Shown here piece after piece: positions 48,575 to 59,355 of a stretch of DNA of 64,000 nt. A program made the position numbers and the translations under genes. Source of the DNA: Cubamyces lactineus (Eukaryota; Basidiomycota; Agaricomycetes; Polyporales; Polyporaceae); contig JACDTU010000003.1 of NCBI GenBank assembly GCA_022376465.1, positions 2,232,001-2,296,000 of the forward strand, given 5' to 3'. The notes beneath the pieces were generated by a model. It was not told the origin of the DNA, made no database searches, and saw only the letters and a program-made list of their open reading frames with translations. How positions within the stretch are numbered: the stretch's first letter is position 1; every line of letters starts with the position of its first letter.

Positions 48575-49192
48575 ACTAGAGAGCACTCGGACATAATGTG
48601 CTTGGAATGTATGGCAGAGAGTTTCTTGTGGATCATCCGACATAGCGTGATGCCCCGGGCCTTGACACTCCGAGTCGCCTTGTGGCTATTTGGGCGCTTA
48701 CGAGCTTCATTGTGTTGGCAGGTCGTATGACACTCAGCTACGATTGGTATACAGGCTAGACCTTGTGGGATCTGTATCGCGACCTCGCATTCATCTATGT
48801 TTATCGGACCGAGGATCAAGCTCTAGTGTTAGATGGACGCAGTAGGGTATAAGTCTTAATTTGGCAAAATGATTCCCGCATTAAGGTGCTTTATTCATCA
48901 ACGTCATCAGGACGACTAGCGCGCGCCTGACCGTGGGGGCCGTGTGCGCGAACAACTTGGGTCGGGCTTGCCAGGTGTCTCGTCTTAGTCGTCGACCACG
49001 TCCTCAACTATCCCACACCACTCTGTCAGAAACGCATACTCAACCCCCCTGTCAGCTCTTCTAGCCCTCGCTAGATGGTTGTAGTATTACCTGTCTCTAC
49101 AGCACTGTGATCGCCGCTGCACCCAGGCCTACCAGCCACCCGCACCAGGCAGACCACTGACTGCAAGGGTTCACGGTCATCGTATAGCACCA
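48575..49192. other. spacer between array genes B and C
   Basis: 618 bp holding the 3' end of B and the promoter of C. A GGGTATAAG at about 48845-48853 is a possible TATA element but is about 340 bp from the ATG. No frame with coding character was found. Confidence 0.4.
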
Positions 49193-51551
49193 ATGAACGG
49201 ACACAACCACGCTTCCCAAACGGCGTTGGCCGGCGATCTGAATCCTCTCATGACAGCCCTCATTGCCGCGCAACAACAATTGCAACCTCAGACTCTTGAA
49301 CTACCGTCGAATCAACCACAGACGTCGATCCCCAGCGGTAGCGCGCCCTTCCTTCCTTCTCATCACGGGGACGCGTCAGCAGTTAGAAACTCGCTCCTAC
49401 AATGGCAGCACCTGCAGCACCAGCCGCAGAACGGCACAGGAGCGTTCATAATTCCTTCTACAGTCACAGCATACGCCCCCCATATGCAACCTCTGCTGAA
49501 TTTCGCGCCGCACCACAATACAGGGAGTCAATGGGTACCGTCACAGTACCAGATGCCCGCTCAGCCCATTCCAGTTCCACCACGGGTGAACGTTCAGGAG
49601 ACAAGCGGTACCGGTGTCATCGCATCGCTTATTTCGACCCTCCAAACTCACCTCGTACAGCTGCAGCAGCAGGCACCGCAGCAGAGAGATCCGCTGCCCT
49701 CTGATGGATCGTCTTCACTTAATCAAACACACGCTCAGGCAAATTCAACCCCAGTAGGGTCGACGCCGGATGACGAGGAACGTCTCATAGATGCTTTGAG
49801 GCGTTGCAAGAATGATGGGCTCAACCCGCGGCAGGCGTTGGAGGGCCTTCATGGGGTCAGTACGGCCGTTTAGCACCTTAGCCATAGATAACAGCTGACT
49901 ATGATCCTCTCAGGTTAACGACCATAACGCCACAGGTAAGCATGTCCACACTGTATTACTCTTTGACCTCGCTCATGGGCGGTGGCAGCATGGAAAGACT
50001 ACTTTTTAGAACATTTACATAGGCTATATGCGAGCAGCAGACAGCCAGATCTGGGAGAAAGCTCATCCGAGACCCGTTCTCGTCCGTCTACCTCGTTGCG
50101 GGAAAGCTCGCTTCAAGAGTCTGTCTCGCCCATGACCCCTCAAAGCTTAGAACGGTATTGGAAACCTCGTATCATTGGTACTGCTACGTACTGACGTTCT
50201 GGACCTACAAAGACATGCCCCACCCGTCATTCCACGACGGCAGAATCGCATGATTATACGGGAAGAAGCTACACGATCGGAGCCTGTGTCGGCATTGCCG
50301 CCCAAAGCCTTGCCGGCCTCATCGACCGAGGTGCCCTTAGAGTACTTGCGGCGGAGCCCCGGCTCCGTCGCATTGCCATCAGCTCACAGACGGGACAGTT
50401 CCACGACTATGACCCATGCGGGGATTCGTGTCCACCTCTTGAGGACGAGCATCAAGCCCACCCCTCCGGTATGGGAAGAGAATGATGGCTCTCGGTTCAC
50501 CGATGCTGAGAAGACGTTCTTCATTCACTACTTGCACTGGCGGATGCACGACGCCCCGACCGTCTCTAAAGATGAGTTGTATGATGAGCTGGCCCAACAG
50601 GTGAGTGCAGGAAGCAGAGTACGCCGTCAGCGGAAATGATCCGTGCACTGACACAGAACCATGGGGTGAATGTTGTAGCTTCCGCACCACAATCCAAGCG
50701 CATGGAAACGCCATTGGGGTCAATACCCAGAGCTCCCGGACAGGATATACTCAGAAGGCCGGAGCGATAATGCCCAATCGATCCGGCGTTCAAACGAGGC
50801 GACAGACAACGACAAGCAAGTGGGAGGATCCCCATCGCATACCAGCGATGACACGGAAGAAAACACCAGCGATTCCGACTCGGCATCTTCGGATGATTCG
50901 TGCGAAAATCCCTCTGTCGCGACGACGCCGCGAGCCCCACGGCCCGTTACGGAAGCGGACTTGCGCGCAATGGCCAGGCACAGGGTAGAAAATCGCGCGA
51001 CTTGGCACCTGCACACGACGCAACGAGCACGCTGGCGGGAATTCGCGAGTCTACCGGAGGTGCGTTCGACTCTGTCCCGCTGGCAATCTTGAACGTAAGG
51101 TCTGACATACGCTATCACGCACGGCGGCGTTCAGAATGCGACGAAGAGGACAGTGGCTGGATGGGTCAGGATTGAGACTTCCCATCCTAAACGTAGGTTC
51201 CCTTCGCTCTGTGCATTGTCTTATGTTGAATTCCTGTGCTAATTGTGTGTTACGGCGTACCTCTCAGCACTACAAAGATACTACGAGGAGTATCTGGCAG
51301 AAGCCGTTCGCGAGGGTGCGTCCCCGGCGCAGGGGACAGCTTCGGATGCCTTGTCAGTTACCCCGCCGCCGTCGACCAATGGGAGCAGGACTGGTGCAGG
51401 AGGACGGCATACGCCTCAGACTTCTCGCAAGCGTGAAGCGACACCTCGGGAGCGGTATGTTCCCACCGGCGGAGGCTCTCCTGCGCGGAAACGTCAAAAG
51501 GGGATCCCCGCAGACGATACCATGCATCAACCTATCGAGCTATCTGACTGA
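49193..51551 (+). CDS. array gene C: three-module Myb-like protein, unknown function
   Basis: Exon 1 (49193-49855, 221 codons) begins MNGHNHASQTALAGDL; it is Gln/Pro-rich and ends in module 1 (DDEERLIDALRRCKNDGLN, RQALEGLHG). The micro-exon (49914-49935) encodes VNDHNAT and joins AWKDYFLEHLHRLYASS. The linker has THAGIRVH and KPTPPVWEE. Module 2 reads RFTDAEKTFFIHYLHWRMH, KDELYDELAQQ, then PHHNPSAWKRHWGQYPELPD. An acidic tract (TSDDTEENTSDSDSASSDDS) precedes module 3 (VTEADLRAMARHRVENRATW, RWREFASLPE, then ATKRTVAGWVRIE). The C-terminal helix LQRYYEEYLAEAVREG leads to a Ser/Pro-rich basic region (SPARKRQKG) and the terminal PIELSD, again SUMO-interaction-like. Frames are continuous through canonical introns. 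Confidence 0.75.
49914..49935 (+). other. 22-nt micro-exon, gene C
   Basis: Bounded by CTCAG and GTAAGC; encodes Val-Asn-Asp-His-Asn-Ala-Thr plus one base. Same length and phase as in the paralogues. Confidence 0.75.
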
Positions 51552-52324
51552 CGCCTATGTCTCAGCTACCACTTTGCCGGAGACGATTCGGAGGTTCCCC
51601 GCGGTCACTAACTCGCTCCTGACACACTGTCACCGATGTCGTCGTTGGACACAGATCATTGTATACTACTACTAGAATCAATATACGCGTTTATAATCGT
51701 GGGAACCTTGGTTGAAGCGGCGGCCCTCGGCATCGATACTTCAGTAGCTTCACATTTTATACTGCTGTATTTACCATTCCGTCTCTTCCTTGCCTTCTAG
51801 GTAGACACGCCGAAGGGTCGCACGCATGCAAATCAGAGATTCTCAAGCGTGTCTGCACTCACATACTTGTGGGCCGTTACCATCCGCGAGCCGCGCGCAA
51901 GGACTCTCTACTTTGGGTCCGGAGGGATGCTGAAAAGGCCGTAAACGTTTAAACCCTCGTGCAGCCCGACCCTGCGGCTCGTCGGCCGCAAAGTGGACGA
52001 ATCAACCTGTTGTGTCAAATGGAAATCTATTCTGCGAGAATTCGCGCATTTCTGGTAGGCGGGCCTGCTCAGATCCTCCCCGGACAACTTTGCTGATCAA
52101 TGATATCCGCTGAAGGGACCCTTATATGCATCTGCCACGCTGCTCTGCCCCATTTCTATCCCTTGACAGCAGGGAAGCAGAGAGGGCACGTTGGCTCAAG
52201 CTGCAGGGTCGGTAAAGTTGCCTCCAGATCGCCGGCATCCCGTTTCCCGTCCGATACGTGCCATCCGACAGACCATATAACGGACTCGGAGCGTCCCCCC
52301 GCCGCTTCGAAGTGTTTGCTAACC
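51552..52324. other. spacer between array genes C and D
   Basis: 773 bp with the AT-rich 3' end of C (51650-51790) and the promoter of D. A CTTATATG at about 52119-52126 lies about 200 bp before the ATG of D. No gene or repeat was recognised. Confidence 0.4.
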
Positions 52325-55044
52325 ATGAACTCCAGCGCGAGTAGTTCAGTGATACCCTCGCTGGGGGTTGCTCGGCGACCAGCTCTCTCCTCAAGCTTGG
52401 ACCTGGATGTCCTGCTTGCGCCTCTCGCAGCTGCAAATCAGCAGCGGCTCCTACCACAAGATGAATCACAGCATCAGGTGCTTTTCCCCGCTTTCAAAGC
52501 TAGAGAGGTCTGCTCACGCGGCGACTGGATGGCAGCTTCACTTGAGCCAGCATCTCCAGCACACGCAGCCTGGCGCGGCAACCTACTCGCCTCCATCGGC
52601 TGTCTCTGAAGCGGTAGATCAAGGAGACCGTCCTCTCGCTCAGTGGGCCCCAGACCACACTGAGCGTGAAGCGTCAATCCCACCGCGCACTGAGCTCCAG
52701 GACGTCCAGGATACTCCTACAGTTGCTACCTTTCCTTCTTAGAATCTCTACGCTCATCTTACGCTCAAATAGCAGGCTTATCAAGCGACGCCGATTGCTC
52801 AAAGTTCCCGTCCGCATCCCCAGAACACCCAGACACAGCGACATGCACCCGTAGGTATATCGCTCGACGACGAGGTCTTACTTGTGGCTGCGTTGAGGCG
52901 TGCCAAAGCACTTGGTATAACCTCACGCCAAGCACTGGAAGAACTTGACGGCGTAAGTGTCTTGACGCCTAGCTAATTCGTTCGAGGTACATACGAGTGA
53001 CGTCTTCGATAAGGTGAACAACCTTAGCGTCGCTGGTGTGTATGGCATGTTTTGTTGCTTTCTACTGCGCTGATATTGTATAGTATGGAAGGACCATTTC
53101 CTTGACAATGTGCAAAGACTTTGGGTCCAAAGCGGACCCCAGGGGTCGTCTACTTCCACAGTCATCGGCGACCGTCCGTTGGCTTTAGAAGTATCTGACA
53201 CAAGCCCTCGAAGGGAGCGGACCTCGCATGGATCGCCACAACAGCTGTACGAATTGTCAGTCTAATGGCGTTATAAACAAGCTAACCTAGTAGCCTGTCG
53301 TTAACTATGTCATCTCCCGCCTCAAAGCGACCCGGAGGTAGTCCGACCTGATTCTCGACGTTCTGTACGGCAGGCCGCTTCTGGATCTGGCACTACTCTG
53401 CCCACTTCGCAAGGCAGTCGGTTACCACCAGACAGCACTTTAGAACACACCGCACGACGGAAGCCAAGAGGAGAGGCACGAGTGTTCCACGCAGGGACAT
53501 GTATCCCGCCTAGACTCTCGCGCTCTAAACCAAAACCGCCATCACGAGGAGAACTGATGGTGGGCGGCAAGCGATACAAGTTCACCGATGCGGACAAAAT
53601 ATTCTTCATCCACTACCTCGAATGGCGAATGCAAGACGTCGATCCAGATATAACCAAGAGCGGGCTATGTGAGGAGGTGGCTAGATATGTGAGTCCATGT
53701 CAATGCTAGTTGACCCCTGTCACGCGTACTGAACACGGCATGTGAATGAACTTCAACGAGGCCCCGCATCATAGTGGAAAGTCTTGGATGAAACATTGGA
53801 GGAAGCACCCGCAACGGGCGGACGAAATATTTTCGCGCGGTCATGATAACGGTAGCGCTGTCCCACCACCACGGGCATCCCCTGGGACTTTCACGGGTAC
53901 ACCCTCAACTAGCAGCACTCAGAAGACGAATAGGGCGGGAGAGCGAACGAGCGAGCTTGAAGGAGAATCCACCTTGGGTAGCGACTCGGGAGGAAGTTAC
54001 AAACCTCGGGGCCCCGACGGCAGGTCCACCGCTGATCCATCTGTGGCCATATCTACCAAGAAGAAACAATGGCGAACGCGCCAAATGACTATGCAGAAGC
54101 AAGCCGTCACAGAGGCCGACCTCCGCGCGATGGCGCAGTACCGGTTCGAGAAGTACAAGGGTTGGCCCTCGTATATCACCTGCAAAGAACGCTGGAGGGG
54201 ATTCGCAGAGCGAAAAGAGGTACGTTCGTCCGACTTCGCGCCATTGGCACCGTACGCCTCTTCCGCATCTCAAGAGGTCCATACGGTGCTACTCAACATA
54301 GCCCAAACTCACTACTTATACTCCCAGAACGCCGCCAGGCGATCTCTGCTCGCGTGGATGGCAATTGAGAGGACTCACGGCAAATGTTAGCTATCTCATT
54401 TTCATTTAGTTTCTTCGATTACAACTAACTCATGGACTCGCGGATCATGCCTGCTTGTACTAGACTTGCAAGCATATTTCGAAGAACTGTGTCAGGCAGA
54501 CGCCGCAGCAAGGCAGAAGTCAAATCGTCGGAGGATTCAGGATATGGAGGACACTGCTTTCCAAGAGCCCGCAAATGGGAATGGGATACCAGTAGCTCCA
54601 CATGAGTCTCAAGTGGCTCAATTGACCAGGATGGAGGTTGACAACTCTAGCACGGAAAGGCACAACGCAATGGCACATCTCGAGCACACGGACAATGATG
54701 ATGACGAGGACGAGGTGACTGATGGAGACGATGACGACGAGGATGACGAGGACGATGACGACGAAGAGGACTCGGAGGAAGACGAAGAGAACAATGATAG
54801 AGAAGGGAACGAGGGGAACAACGAAGATCGCGACGATGACGATGATGCTAGCCTAGCTCAGTTCGCAAAAACGCGAGTTCCACTACCGCGACACAAATCT
54901 TCTGGACATGTCGTCGTGCAGCGGGAGGCGGTTGAAAGGCATAGCACAGGATCATCGACACTCGACATCCCTCGTAAACGCCGCGCTGAAGAAGTGGACG
55001 TCGCGGCGGATTCGCCGGCGCACAAACGTTCGAAAAAAGCTTGA
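52325..55044 (+). CDS. array gene D: divergent or decaying paralogue with acidic tract
   Basis: Starts MNSSASSSVIPSLG and matches B and C in SLDLDVLLAPLAAANQQRL, but exon 1 then changes frame near 52508-52559. It also meets two in-frame TAG codons (52740 and 52770) in the segment homologous to the Gln-rich helix of B and C. Removing 52508-52559 (52 bp) and 52722-52772 (51 bp), each GT..AG, gives an intact frame of 175 codons to 52952. Module 1 (LDDEVLLVAALRRAK, RQALEELDG), the micro-exon (53014-53035), VWKDHFLDNVQRLW, module 2 (KFTDADKIFFIHYLEWRMQ, PHHSGKSWMKHWRKHPQRAD) and module 3 (VTEADLRAMAQYRFEKYKGW, AARRSLLAWMAIERTH) are all present. The C-terminal part has LQAYFEELCQAD and a long Asp/Glu run (about 54695-54850). 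It ends PAHKRSKKA without the terminal acidic motif of B and C. Confidence 0.62.
53014..53035 (+). other. 22-nt micro-exon, gene D
   Basis: Bounded by GATAAG and GTGTGT; encodes Val-Asn-Asn-Leu-Ser-Val-Ala plus one base. The 3' splice site (AAG) is weaker than in the other copies. Confidence 0.65.
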
Positions 55045-55196
55045 GATCGCACAAGACCGCCACCTGTAGCTAACTGGATCAAAAGTGTTGAGAGAACGGG
55101 CAGGGATCGACCGAGAGTCAGTATGCACTGTCAAGATAGATTGTATAGCTACAATGATGTTCGACTTCTAAATGCTTCTACTACGCCGTCATTTTC

Positions 55197-58100
55197 CTAG
55201 ACATATACGACAATGAAGGGCACCTAGGAATTGCGTTAAACCAGACAGACTACGATAAAATTGACAGAAAAACTCACCTCAACGTCCTCACCGTCCTCAT
55301 CACTGACCATGACCTCGACAATGAGATGCTTGGTGTGCGGGGGAAGAGGCTTCTTGCTAACATGCTCGACAAGCTTGCTGAACTTCATAGGGAGGCGCTC
55401 CTCGCTCTGAAACTTTACATCAGCTACCGTATCACTTGCTAAGGCGAGGATGAGAGGCTTACCTTCTTCTTGCCGATGAAAGAACTCCAAAGCATGCTGA
55501 CGCCTTGGCTGACCATGCTGACCTCGAGTTTGTGCTCCCGCTGGAACCAGTCAACGATCTCCTTGAGGGTTGGGTCGTTGCGGAACTCGAAACGGTCCCA
55601 GAGCGTCCACTCGATGTTGTTATACTTGTTCTTCTTCGGCGCGATAGGCTCAGAGAATCCGAAGAAGGGCAAGGCCAAGTTCACAAAGCCGTTCTTGTAC
55701 TCCTCAAGCTTCTTCTTGCCGTCGATGATCTAAAGGGACCAGTTCAACATCAACGAGGAGGTCTCCTACGCCACCCTCATCGCCACTCACCTTGTACAGC
55801 TCAAGGCAGACAAGACCGGTGACGAGCGACGTCGTAGTGGCGATGGCGGGAATGATCTTGCCCGCAATCTGCTTGGTCGTGTGCCGGTCAGCAGGCGTGA
55901 TGCTGTAGTTCAGCGCACGGAGATTGGACGCTGCAGTGATGAAGTCGATGTGGTGGTTCGTATCATCATCCTTCTCGAACTCGACAGGGTTCAGGCGGTA
56001 CCCGACCAATGACGAGGGAGGAGGCAGCTGCTTCAAGTGATCGCTTAGATCAGAGTCTATGGAGATTGCGTTAGCCCTGCAAGTTGGGCACGTCTGAATG
56101 CTACTCACCACCACCGTTGTCGTTCTGGGGCGCAGGGTCGTTGTCGTTGATTTGCACCTTGACACCGCTCTTAGGCGTAAACTCCGGGACGATGACTTCA
56201 TCTGCGATCTTCTTGAAGAGCGCAGGGTCAGTCTCCCCGCGGAGGCCGTAGTTATAAGCGTGTAGGTTCGCAGCGGCAATGATGTATTGGAGGTGAGTAG
56301 GCTGCAATAGCATCGCGTCGTTAGGACAACCATGTATGTTAGCCAGAAATGTACACTCACGTTGTTGGAGTCGAATGTGAGCGGATCAGGAGCACGCTTG
56401 GGACCGCTCCAGAACGGCTGGCCGCTGCTCGTGACTGCGTCCTTGGGCAAGCTGTAAAGCAACTGACGGATAGCGTTGTTATACTTCTCCTCGAACTGCA
56501 GGCGGGCCCAGACGATACACTCCTCGAAGGTGAGCGGCTTGTTAGTGACGAGGTACGAGACAATTTGGTCGACTTGCTCCTTCTGCTGGCCGGAATACTT
56601 GAGATTGTTCTCAAGGAAGTTAGGTTCAGAGAGGTAGGAGTTAACGACCTGAGGGGGCTTGACAAAGAGGCTGTCGAACTCCTGCCTGGCCCACTGCAAG
56701 ACAGTCAGTAGCAGTCTTGAGACCCTGAGGCTGTTTCCGTACCTCAATGGTGTGCTGGATCTGGTTGGGGAAGTTCTTGACGGTGCAGACAGGCGTCTCC
56801 TTCTCAGGAGGATCTTGCGACGACGAGTACGACTCGGTGAGATGAGGAACAATAACTTGCGTGTTGCCCTTCGTGCCAAGTGTGCCAGACTCGAGCAGAG
56901 GCTTCAAGTAGAAGACACAGCGCTGGTCCATGTACTGACGAGCCTTCACGTTATCGAGCGCGTTGGTGACGCCATCAATGCTGGCGAAGAAGTCGGCATC
57001 GTAGATGTCTACCCACCCGTCAGTCGACGTTATACTATCTATAACAGGACACCGTGACTTACTCTCGGTATCGGGACCTACAGGCTCCTGCCTGCTGTCG
57101 ATCTTGCCCTTGAGATCAGGGTTCATAGTCGCGACAGCTTCAGCCGCTACCTCGGATTTGAACTTGCCAAGGTCCTTCGCGCGGAACAAGAATTGACGGT
57201 TGAGGTTGCTCTTCTCGATCGTGTCAAGGTCCGTTACGTAGATCTTTCCGTTAGGTCCCGAGCCAAGACCCATCATACTCCAGTTCTTCAGCATCTCGCA
57301 CCCAATAGCGCCCGAGCCGACGAGGAACTCGCGGAAGTTGGCAATCTTCTCCTGGAACTTCTTACCGAACACAGCGATTTGGCCGTCATAGCGAGAGCCG
57401 GTGGGTCTGCAATCTTCCTCGGTAGGAAGTTCAGTGGGCAAAGACTCGAGCGAGTCAAAGTAGAGGTGCTGGACCATGGGGTGGAACTTGGCAGAGCAAG
57501 CCTTGAGCACCTCCTGGGCAACGAAGCCTCCAATCACGGCGTTCACCGGCGCGAGGTCACCAGTCGCCTGATACGCAAGCTCGGTCAAAATCTTCTCATC
57601 TGCTTCAGGCTCGGTCTGCTTCGCCAGCTTTACGAAGGTAGCAGCATCCTCCGCGTTGCGAGGACGGGGCAATCGCTGGTACTGCTCTTCGAATTGGGTA
57701 AGCGCCTGGAAGCCAGCATGCAACGCAGGCGGTCGGTCGAATTTGGCGAAATCGGTGATGAAGAATTCGGGCTCCTTGAGTGATTCGCGCAGGGATTTCT
57801 GTAGGCCTCATGTGAGTCGCACTGCAATATCTGGACTACCGCCGGAGGAATACTGACGAATTGCAAGATCTTGGGCATTTTCACTTGCGTGAAGATACCA
57901 CCGCTCTTGTACTCCCCGAAGCTGGATGTATCACCGATCGCAAAAGTGTAGGGTCCTTTCACGGTCACCTTGCGAGGCTCGCAACCGTTGAGCTCCGTCA
58001 TCCCCTGCACCTCGCTGAACGTCACGAAGTCACCATCTTGAAGTCCGTGTCGAGTCTCGTCCAAGCATGTGACAACGCCTTCGTTATCCTGGTTGCACGA

Positions 58101-59066
58101 ACGTTAGAAGATGTAAAGGAAGGTGGAAGACGCAGTAGCGAGATACGATACCTTGTCAATGGAGACGATCATACCCGACAGAGGCTGCTCGCCTGTCGGA
58201 TCGACGCAAGTGAACTTGGGGCCGAAGTCGTTGAAAGCAGTGCTGCGTAGACATTGAGATAGGTCGATCTATATACAGTTTGCACACTTACCCAAAGACA
58301 CCACGAGTATCAGCGGAGATGAAGTGCACGCCGTTCTCATGTGTCCAGTCGTTGATCTCAAGCTGCTTCTTGAGCGACACTCCACATAGTACGACAACCT
58401 GTCATAGACGGTTATGCAGTTATTCTCGATCGCCACATTACTTGAGAGCATACCTGGAAGCCCTTGATCATGTCGACCGTGATCTCTTGGCCAGCCTGAC
58501 CGCCTAGATTCCTGACAGGAACATATGCGTTGAGTTCCGCCAGCCGAGGAAGAGTCGCCTCTGCACGAGGCTTGCCAACATCTTCTTCACGCAGGAAGAA
58601 CTGGCGTTGCACTTAGTATAGACTAATTGATAGACATGGAAAGTCTCCTACCTGACTGCTCAAGTCCGCGGCTTGGACAGGCTCGGGATCATAGATGGTG
58701 ACAGACTTCACCCCAGCAAGCACGACATTTTTGGCTATTTACGAATTAAACGTTGAGTATGTTATGAGATACCAACGCGCAGCTTCCGCAGCGACTTGCC
58801 GATTTCGACGCCAAGGCCCTTCATGCCTACAATCAAGACGTTCGACGCGGCCATGCGCTTCATTGCTACAATAACGCGTCAAAAAGCACTTTCACAGTAT
58901 GATATTTTCGTGCATACCTTCATGACCGAGCACGTAGCTGAGGACGCAGTCAGTCCAGAGTATGCGTACTCAGATTGGGTCGAACTCACAGTTGGCGAGA
59001 GTACAAGCCCTCGTCAATCGCGGCCTCATCGACGTCCATCGCAGAGGGCAAGTTCGTAGCAGACAT
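55197..59066 (-). CDS. UBA1: ubiquitin-activating enzyme E1
   Basis: Activates ubiquitin with ATP and passes it as a thioester to E2 enzymes; essential and cytosolic/nuclear. The start [20 protein letters not shown] leads to LYSRQL and, after an intron, [20 protein letters not shown]. The first adenylation repeat, the [19 protein letters not shown] segment and the second repeat ([40 protein letters not shown]) follow. The catalytic-cysteine segment is [20 protein letters not shown]. The region [20 protein letters not shown] is the conserved adenylation helix, and GLVCLELYK follows it. The ubiquitin-fold domain ([20 protein letters not shown]) ends the protein. The last exon is tiny: it joins DVE to VPFIVVYV, stopping at 55197. 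More than ten introns were read, with no frame break. Confidence 0.94.
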
Positions 59067-59355
59067 GATTCGTAACAGACGTGCAATGCGAGCGTAGATA
59101 AGAGAGAAGAGGGAAGGAGGTGGGGGGAGGACGAGAGATGGAAATGGCGGGTACTTGGGCTGTGGCGGGGCAGATTAGGACGCGCTTGAACTGCACGCGA
59201 GTCTGACGTAAGCACATGATCTACGCGAAATCTCCATTCAGACGGGCGCTTGACTAACCTCCTTAGCAAGTCTCTTCAGCCACCACCGTGACCTCGGGCA
59301 CCATCCTCGCCTTACTCAATAATCTTCGGTCTGTCAGCCTGAAGGCGTGCTCTTC

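Larger units (their letters stand above)
43037..55044 (+). repeat. tandem array of four paralogous genes (A-D)
   Basis: Four genes in the same orientation, about 2.4-2.7 kb each with 0.6-0.8 kb spacers, share start (Met-Asn), exon layout, domain order and a 22-nt micro-exon. The micro-exons recur at intervals of 3050, 3150 and 3100 bp. Protein identity is high only in the helical modules, so the duplications are old. Confidence 0.85.

Noticed and set aside
52100..52324. Upstream in-frame extension of array gene D
   Set aside because: The other copies all begin at Met-Asn; the extension has no counterpart in them and looks like leader sequence.
54618..54821. Minus-strand poly-Ser frame
   Set aside because: Exact antisense of the Asp/Glu run of array gene D.
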